From an uncultured Alistipes sp. (GTDB lineage Bacteria > Bacteroidota > Bacteroidia > Bacteroidales > Rikenellaceae), in the NCBI GenBank assembly GCA_910583985.1, contig CAJTYA010000019.1:31317-50936 (forward strand): a DNA stretch of 19,620 nucleotides, given 5' to 3'. Of the stretch, positions 15,588 to 19,620 are shown in pieces. A program made the translations under genes and the position numbers. A model generated the notes under the pieces. That model was not told the DNA's origin. It worked only from the letters and a program-made list of their open reading frames with translations, and did not search any database. Each line of letters starts with the position of its first letter. The first letter of the stretch is position 1.

Positions 15588-15917
15588 GTTTCCCAAAAGT
15601 TTCTCATTCGGAAGGTACGTTGTATAGGGGCGACAGAGGTCGTCCGGGAACGAATAACCGCAAGAACGATGCAAACTTTAAGGAACTATCACGACACGGC
15701 CTGAGTGCCGGACATAACACATAAAGGGTAAACAACTCTTTATACCTTTACGCAAACATAGGAACCTCTCACGGGAGGGTTTGGTGCGGTATAATGGTTG
15801 TCAGTCCATGTTATGTCCTGCTCGTTCCTACGGGCAGGACAGACTTGGGCGCAAGACAGCATCCGCATCGGGTTTCCTATGACCTGCGTAAAGGGGCTGA
15901 CACCGCGCCCCTTTTTT
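15588..15917 (+). ncRNA. Putative structured RNA or mRNA leader
   Basis: No credible reading frame fills this stretch, yet it has a promoter-like element before it, a terminator at its end and many helices. GGACATAACA (15710-15719) is exactly complementary to 15809-15818 and encloses TAAAGG/CCTTTA (15722-15727 with 15745-15750) and AACCTC/GAGGGTT (about 15763-15781). GTCCTGC (15815-15821) can instead pair with GCAGGAC (15834-15840); the two pairings share bases and are mutually exclusive, as in a switching leader. The only small frames are an 11-codon peptide from 15670 and a frame running through the terminator. It is not a tRNA, RNase P RNA or 6S RNA that I recognise. It could be a stand-alone RNA or the leader of the three-gene cassette. 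Confidence 0.4.
15890..15917 (+). terminator. Terminator of the putative RNA
   Basis: AAAGGGGC (15890-15897) pairs with GCCCCTTT (15907-15914) around a 9-base loop, followed by a six-T tract at 15912-15917. Confidence 0.85.
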
Positions 15918-16155
15918 ATATCCCTATCCATTCTTCGGGCGCGATTATTCATCATCACCCTGTCCGCTGTTTGCCATGACACTCCGGCGCGTCCGTGCTC
16001 TCACCCGTTCCGCCCATCGTCCTTGCGGCGTCCCTGCTCCGCGGAGGGTATCGACCTCTCCGTGCGGGATCGGTATGCCGCACCCGCACTGCGTTCGCGT
16101 CCGCTCCCCACGAGTCGACATTCGTCATTTCCCAAATAGGCTAACAGAAGTGACC
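15918..16155. other. Interval between two terminators, no supported gene
   Basis: Open frames here (for example 15798-16139 and 15976-16245) are rich in Arg, Pro and His and run through terminator hairpins, so they are not credible genes. No TAnnTTTG promoter is visible on the plus strand, so the cassette downstream has no obvious promoter of its own. Confidence 0.5.
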
Positions 16156-16203
16156 GACGGAGCGTGTCCCGCCTTTCGCGGCGGGCATGCCTCCGTCTTT
16201 TTT
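16156..16203 (+). terminator. Terminator or attenuator just before the three-gene cassette
   Basis: A long hairpin combines GACGGA/TCCGTC, GCGTG/CATGC and CCCGCC/GGCGGG (17 bp in all, with two single-base bulges and a TTTCGC loop) and is followed by TTTTTT at 16198-16203. It ends 20 bases before the first start codon of the cassette, too close to leave room for a promoter, so expression of the cassette should depend on read-through. Confidence 0.85.
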
Positions 16204-16223
16204 CAATCTCGACAAGTTATATT

Positions 16224-16943
16224 ATGCAGAACAATATATCGCTGACAACGGGAATCTGGCATGTGTCCCGCCGTTCATTGAGCGGCGAAATATGGGCGTT
16301 CTATGGGAAGACGCTCTCCATCAAGCGGCTCGGTGACAGGCCGCAGAAAGCGAGCTACGAATACGACGAGGCCGGCGGTACGCTCGCGCTCGGCATGAGC
16401 GACGGCACGCGCGTCCTCTGGCGGGTCGTGAGTCCGGAGGCCGGGCAGGTCATCCTGTGCCGCAAGGACGAAACGGGGCGGCCGGAGAGGCTGCGCTTGC
16501 AGCGCGCGATAAGGAAGTCGCCGGTATTGATGCGCACGATAGAAATTCTGCTCTCCCGCAGAAACCGCATCTACATGGAGGTCGTTCCCATCGATCTGCT
16601 GCGGGCATGGCGGATAAGCCGCATCCGCGCCGAACAGCTCGAAGCGCTGTACCACGACACGGAAGCCTTCGATGCGGACGACGAACATTCTGGGCTGTTC
16701 GCCTTCCTCCATGCCTTCAAGCTCTACGAGCGGGACATGGACAAGCGTCGTTCCGGCTTTCGGCTGTCGATGCAAGCGGCATTCGAAAACTACCTGTATA
16801 TCCTCGACGCATGGCTGTACCTTTACGACCGGGGGATCGTCGTCGAAGGCATCGAACCGTTGTGCGTCGGAGGGTACCGCTATTTCAACGAAAGGCTTTC
16901 GGAGCACATACATAAGCTGAACGCGAAAAGGAAAACGACATGA
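16224..16943 (+). CDS. Unknown protein, first gene of a three-gene cassette
   Basis: A 239-residue protein without signal peptide or membrane segment; no family recognised. Residues 1-95 look beta-rich and lipocalin-like in pattern: LTTGIWHVS with a GxW motif, then strands SYEYDEAGGTLALGMSDG, VLWRVVSP, GQVILCRK and RLRLQRA. The second part (about 118-235) is helical and shares motifs with the third gene: VPIDLLRAW (121-129) with IPDDLLEAW, and FLHAF (161-165) with FLHAY. Its C-terminus (EPLCVGGYRYFNERLSEH) resembles that of the second gene. The ATG at 16224 is preferred to the in-frame start at 16164, which lies inside the hairpin region. The stop overlaps the next start (ATGA), so the genes are translationally coupled. 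Confidence 0.75.
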   Translation: MQNNISLTTGIWHVSRRSLSGEIWAFYGKTLSIKRLGDRPQKASYEYDEAGGTLALGMSDGTRVLWRVVSPEAGQVILCRKDETGRPERLRLQRAIRKSPVLMRTIEILLSRRNRIYMEVVPIDLLRAWRISRIRAEQLEALYHDTEAFDADDEHSGLFAFLHAFKLYERDMDKRRSGFRLSMQAAFENYLYILDAWLYLYDRGIVVEGIEPLCVGGYRYFNERLSEHIHKLNAKRKTT

Positions 16944-17506
16944 GCGAAGAAGAACTCTACGAGCGGACGCTCACCTACCTGCGGGACCGGCTCGACGCTC
17001 CGTGCGAGTGCCTGCCCGATGTCCTGTTGCGCTACCTGTGCCGGGAGACGGCCAGAGTGCCGAAAATCACGGCGACGACCGAGGAGATGCCGGGGCCCGA
17101 ACTGTTCGACTATGCGATACATCGCTACATGGAAAAACAAAAAAACTGCCGGTTGCAGGTTACCGAACCCGAAATCATCGGGAGCCTTCGATCATTCTTT
17201 CGGTTCAGGCAGGAATCGGTGGCGAACGCGGTACGGCTCTACGATGGAGCGGGGCCGACGGCGGTCTGTTATATGCAGCGGCGGGAATACGAGGAAAAGT
17301 ACGAGGCGCTGGGCCTCTATCTGAAAGCCGTGCTGCAGTCCAGACGGTTTTACCGCCGCACGATCCGGGGCATGGCGCTGTTCGACTTCGACCGCTATCC
17401 CGACCTGTGCACCGTGTTGCGCTACCGGATCGTAAACGGCGAACCGTTCGTGCGCCAAAGGGGGAAACGATATTTCAGTTACCGGGACTTAACCGAAACG
17501 ATATGA
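16940..17506 (+). CDS. Unknown protein, second gene of the cassette
   Basis: A 188-residue, probably cytoplasmic helical protein; no family recognised. The start overlaps the stop of the first gene by 4 bases and its own stop overlaps the third gene in the same way. Residues 145-160 contain MALFDFDRYPDLCTVLR, which matches MEIFDFDRYDGILLRLLR in the third gene. The tail EPFVRQRGKRYFSYRDL (168-184) resembles the C-terminus of the first gene. The N-terminal half (LYERTLTYLRDRLDAPCE, then LPDVLLRYLCRETARVPK) is not shared. Confidence 0.75.
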   Translation: MSEEELYERTLTYLRDRLDAPCECLPDVLLRYLCRETARVPKITATTEEMPGPELFDYAIHRYMEKQKNCRLQVTEPEIIGSLRSFFRFRQESVANAVRLYDGAGPTAVCYMQRREYEEKYEALGLYLKAVLQSRRFYRRTIRGMALFDFDRYPDLCTVLRYRIVNGEPFVRQRGKRYFSYRDLTETI

Positions 17507-17952
17507 ATAAAGAAAGTAAAATGGCCCGCAGCGTGGCTTTGTTGCGGCAAAGACGTCGCAGGCTGAAGGACGGACGCTGCCGATACGCGCTCAAAACCTC
17601 GGAGATTCCCGACGATCTGCTGGAGGCATGGATCATCAAGGGGGAGTTTCCGCTCGACGAGCGGACGGGCGAAGCCGACCTGAACGACGAGCGGTGCGTT
17701 CCCTATCTTCTGTTCCTGCACGCATACGAAACGTACTACGGCGAGAAGATACCTGTGACGGAGGATAGCAAAAAGGCTTTCTGCGTCTTCTGCGACGAGC
17801 AGGCGATTCTGCGGACGGTCTATTGGGCACGGATGAGCGAATACCCGCTTCCGGAGATGGAAATCTTCGACTTCGACCGTTACGACGGGATCCTGCTGCG
17901 GCTGCTCCGGGCGCTTCCGGATGGCATGTGGAACGAAACCGCTTTTTCATAA
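17503..17952 (+). CDS. Unknown protein, third gene of the cassette
   Basis: A 149-residue protein whose N-terminus is strongly basic (RQRRRRLKDGRCR at 15-27), possibly for nucleic-acid contact. Then come IPDDLLEAW (35-43), FLHAYETYYG (71-80), an FCVFCDEQ stretch (93-100) and IFDFDRY (121-127). The first two motifs occur in the first gene and the last in the second, so this looks like the core module that all three share. No family recognised. The ATG at 17503 overlaps the preceding stop (ATGA); the same frame is open far upstream (to 17002), but that part is antisense-free shadow of gene two. A strong terminator follows at 18014. Confidence 0.75.
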   Translation: MNKESKMARSVALLRQRRRRLKDGRCRYALKTSEIPDDLLEAWIIKGEFPLDERTGEADLNDERCVPYLLFLHAYETYYGEKIPVTEDSKKAFCVFCDEQAILRTVYWARMSEYPLPEMEIFDFDRYDGILLRLLRALPDGMWNETAFS

Positions 17953-18013
17953 TCGAGCGAGTGCCTGCCCGTACTTTCCTGCGAACCTGAACTTCATGGA
18001 ACGGGCGGCACGC

Positions 18014-18053
18014 CACCGGCGGGAAGGCATACATTCCCGCCGGTGTTATTTTA
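18014..18053 (+). terminator. Terminator of the three-gene cassette
   Basis: A perfect 12-bp stem (CACCGGCGGGAA at 18014-18025 with 18034-18045) and 8-base loop are followed by TTATTTTAT, about 60 bases after the cassette's last stop codon. Confidence 0.9.
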
Positions 18054-18354
18054 TCGGGGCGACTTCGTGTTGTTCGTCCCGTTTTTCGCTTCTTCGTAAA
18101 GCCGTTCCCAATAGGCGCAGTTCCGTTTCCATTGCCGGGCTCCGGTTCGTAACCTGCAACGCAATAAAATAAGGATACCGAAATTCGAACGGTCTCAGAG
18201 TCCCTGCCGATTCCCGTTCCGAGGGTTCCGGATGACATTCAAGTAGCGAGGCGATGACCTTTGGCAGAGAGACGAAACGCTTTCCTTTGCTTTTGCGTAA
18301 TTTTTAAAGTTTGACGACTTCGGAGGAAAACCCGCCGCCGCATCGTCGGCGTCC
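18054..18354. other. Non-coding or remnant interval
   Basis: No complete gene can be supported. On the minus strand a short frame (18132 down to the stop at 18046) encodes METELRLLGTALRRSEKRDE and stays open upstream without an ATG; it may be the tail of a decayed gene. Minus-strand frames around 18195-18559 overlap in two registers and lack domain signatures. Confidence 0.4.
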
Positions 18355-18392
18355 GTACTTGTCGGACAAACTGCGTTTTGTCCGACAAGTAC
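18355..18392. repeat. Perfect 16-bp inverted repeat with a 6-base loop
   Basis: GTACTTGTCGGACAAA (18355-18370) is followed by CTGCGT and then its exact complement (18377-18392). There is no T tract on either side, so it does not look like an ordinary terminator. A protein-binding or DNA-processing site is possible. Confidence 0.85.
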
Positions 18393-18619
18393 ACACCTTG
18401 CTCTTTGCTCTGCGCAAAGAAAATCCAGCCAGAGGCCGGGCGGTGTCGCTGCGCGACTGCATGGGCCGAAGAATCGGCAAAGAGTGTTCTGCTGCGCAAC
18501 AAAGATACGCACGTCCAATGCGATCCGATACCGCATTCACACCGGACAATATCGGACACGAAGGCGCAAAGGAGGCGTTGGAGGGTTTATTTGCGCCTGA
18601 AAATCAAAATGTGACTATT

Positions 18620-18805
18620 GGGCCGGAAGATCATGCAGGCCAAAGAGCCCGGTGGCCGGTTGGTTAGTGGACCGGAAGGCCATGCGGACCAAAAGACCCG
18701 GTGACCGGCGGGCCAAAGGATCACGCGGACCCAAGGACCCGATGACCGATGGGCCAAAGGGCCGAAAGGCCGCACGGAGCAAAGGATCCGATGGCCGATG
18801 GGCCG
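18620..18805. repeat. Degenerate GGCC-rich tandem repeats, about four units
   Basis: Units begin at about 18620, 18669, 18710 and 18759, spaced 49, 41 and 49 bases, with a stub near 18800. Each follows a pattern like GGGCCGGAAG-GCCATGCGGACC-AAAGACCCGGTGACCGG. Because spacing varies by non-multiples of three, the open frame crossing it (18652-18903) is unlikely to be a gene. Confidence 0.75.
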
Positions 18806-18906
18806 TTTCAAATCGACAATCCATAATCAATAAAGCTATGAAACCGGAAACTCTATTTATTCTTTATTCTGCACACCAAGATGCGGCATCAGGAACTTTA
18901 TGATGA

Positions 18907-19314
18907 CTATATCTCACTAACACACAAACGCGAAATTAAAAAGAGCGCGAACAGGACCTGCGCCAACAAGCGCGAACACCTCCACAGAATTACGACCACG
19001 CCGAGGGCGCACCAATGCCAGAAACCGGGACCAGAAGCGACAAAGGCCACAAAGACGCCCCATCCGACAAGCGAGAGAAAAGTTTTCGTTTTCATCGTTA
19101 CACACGTTTTAAATTCAGACCGACAGACTTTCCGATACCGATTACCGATCCGATGCGCCCCCGCGACAACGAGCGGATTTTCCTGCGCCGCCACGAACCG
19201 CACCTGCCGTTCGACCGACCGATACCCCGAACCCGCCTTTATTCTTTTGGCTCGTGCCCTTTCCTTAGATTCAGCTTGTTCGATCTTTTGTTTTTTGCTG
19301 TTTTTTGTTCTCAT
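18907..19314 (-). CDS. Small predicted membrane protein
   Basis: The frame encodes up to 135 residues from the ATG at 19314, starting with a very basic stretch (MRTKNSKKQK). A second in-frame ATG at 19095 gives a 62-residue form, MKTKTFLSLVGWGVFVAF onward. It has two hydrophobic segments (about 5-35 and 44-56 of the short form) separated by RCSR, like small inner-membrane proteins of mobile elements. Both starts are preceded by AT-rich sequence; the short form is the part that looks most like a protein, and the 19096-19250 stretch looks less so. No family recognised. The long start lies 28 bases from the inverted-repeat element at 19342. Confidence 0.45.
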   Translation of the reverse strand: MRTKNSKKQKIEQAESKERARAKRIKAGSGYRSVERQVRFVAAQENPLVVAGAHRIGNRYRKVCRSEFKTCVTMKTKTFLSLVGWGVFVAFVASGPGFWHWCALGVVVILWRCSRLLAQVLFALFLISRLCVSEI

Positions 19315-19341
19315 GACTTTTTTTTATTCTCCCGGACGCAC

Positions 19342-19601
19342 CCCCACCTTGAGTTCAGCTTGTATACAAAGCCTACGGACGACCGTTCGAAAAGCAAGAT
19401 TTTGGGCGGGAAAATACCGCAGCGAAGCGAGGACGATTTTCCCGTCCAAATTCACCACGATCTTGCTGCAACAAAAAAGTATAACAGAGACAGAGACGTG
19501 CCGTAGGACGTCTCTGTCTCTGTTATACTAAACCGCGCTGCGGCGCGGTTTACCTATTGGGTCGTTCGCACCTTTGTATACAAGCTGAATTCAAGGTGGG
19601 G
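19342..19601. mobile_element. 260-bp element with 30-bp inverted ends and nested hairpins
   Basis: The ends are CCCCACCTTGAGTTCAGCTT onward (19342-19371) and its complement (19572-19601), matching at 29 of 30 positions; both contain the palindrome TTGTATACAA. The 200 bases between hold three hairpins. The first pairs 19401-19415 with 19436-19450 and continues outward as GCAAGAT/ATCTTGC (19394-19400 with 19460-19466). The second is a perfect 22-bp stem (19478-19499 with 19508-19529). The third is a 9-bp stem (19530-19538 with 19543-19551). No gene lies inside. It could be a MITE-like element, an invertible segment, or an origin-of-transfer type site. No target duplication is evident. Confidence 0.6.
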
Positions 19602-19620
19602 ACAGGTAGGATAAGAAAAC

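Noticed and set aside
15780..15860. tRNA-like stretch with GGTATAATGGTTGTCAG
   Set aside because: No T arm, no acceptor stem and no cloverleaf could be found.
15798..16139. Plus-strand open frame of 113 codons
   Set aside because: Runs through a strong terminator and is Arg/Pro/His-rich.
18652..18903. Plus-strand open frame of 83 codons
   Set aside because: Encoded mostly by the tandem repeat array with uneven period; composition is not protein-like.

Overview
The window looks like a piece of a Bacteroidales chromosome, most likely Alistipes or a close relative. The evidence is a GC-rich coding style, promoters of the Bacteroidetes type (TTG or TTTC near -33, then TAnnTTTG near -7), a BACON-domain lipoprotein, a tmRNA tag ending YALAA, and Bacteroidetes-style integrase and HTH genes. 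The genus is an inference; no rRNA is present.

Left part (1-8.3 kb) is core chromosome. It opens with four tandem copies of a 76-bp structured repeat, followed by a BACON lipoprotein gene with a strong terminator. Two gene-poor GC-rich stretches (1955-3142 and 3667-4210) flank the yqeY-like gene. On the minus strand lie ftsE-like, gyrB and yqeY, each apparently with its own promoter or terminator. On the plus strand are a small DUF2007-type zinc-ribbon protein and ssrA (tmRNA) with its terminator.

Middle part (8.4-15.5 kb) is an island starting directly after tmRNA, a classic integration target. It holds a tyrosine recombinase that seems to be decaying (start codon ATA instead of ATG, second catalytic Arg replaced by Gln), two tandem excisionase-like HTH genes (the first broken by an in-frame TGA), and a strikingly AT-rich 827-aa gene joining a PD-(D/E)XK nuclease domain to a P-loop NTPase. 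The last is a candidate stand-alone anti-phage defence gene with its own promoter and terminator. After it come a DUF6642-like gene broken by a one-base frameshift, a 5'-truncated gene fragment, and an intact nucleotidyltransferase-HEPN gene.

Right part (15.5-19.6 kb) begins with a diverged single copy of the 76-bp repeat family, then a probable structured RNA ending in a terminator, a second terminator-like hairpin just before a gene start, and a translationally coupled three-gene cassette of unknown function whose proteins share sequence modules. The remainder is mostly non-coding but full of structure: a 16-bp perfect hairpin, GGCC-rich tandem repeats, a small predicted membrane protein, and a 260-bp element bounded by 30-bp inverted repeats with nested hairpins, including a 22-bp perfect stem. 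This part resembles accessory DNA of a conjugative or mobilizable element, but no relaxase or transfer gene is visible and no second att site was found.

The items most worth following up are the nuclease-NTPase gene, the three-gene cassette with its RNA leader, and the nested inverted-repeat element at the right edge.
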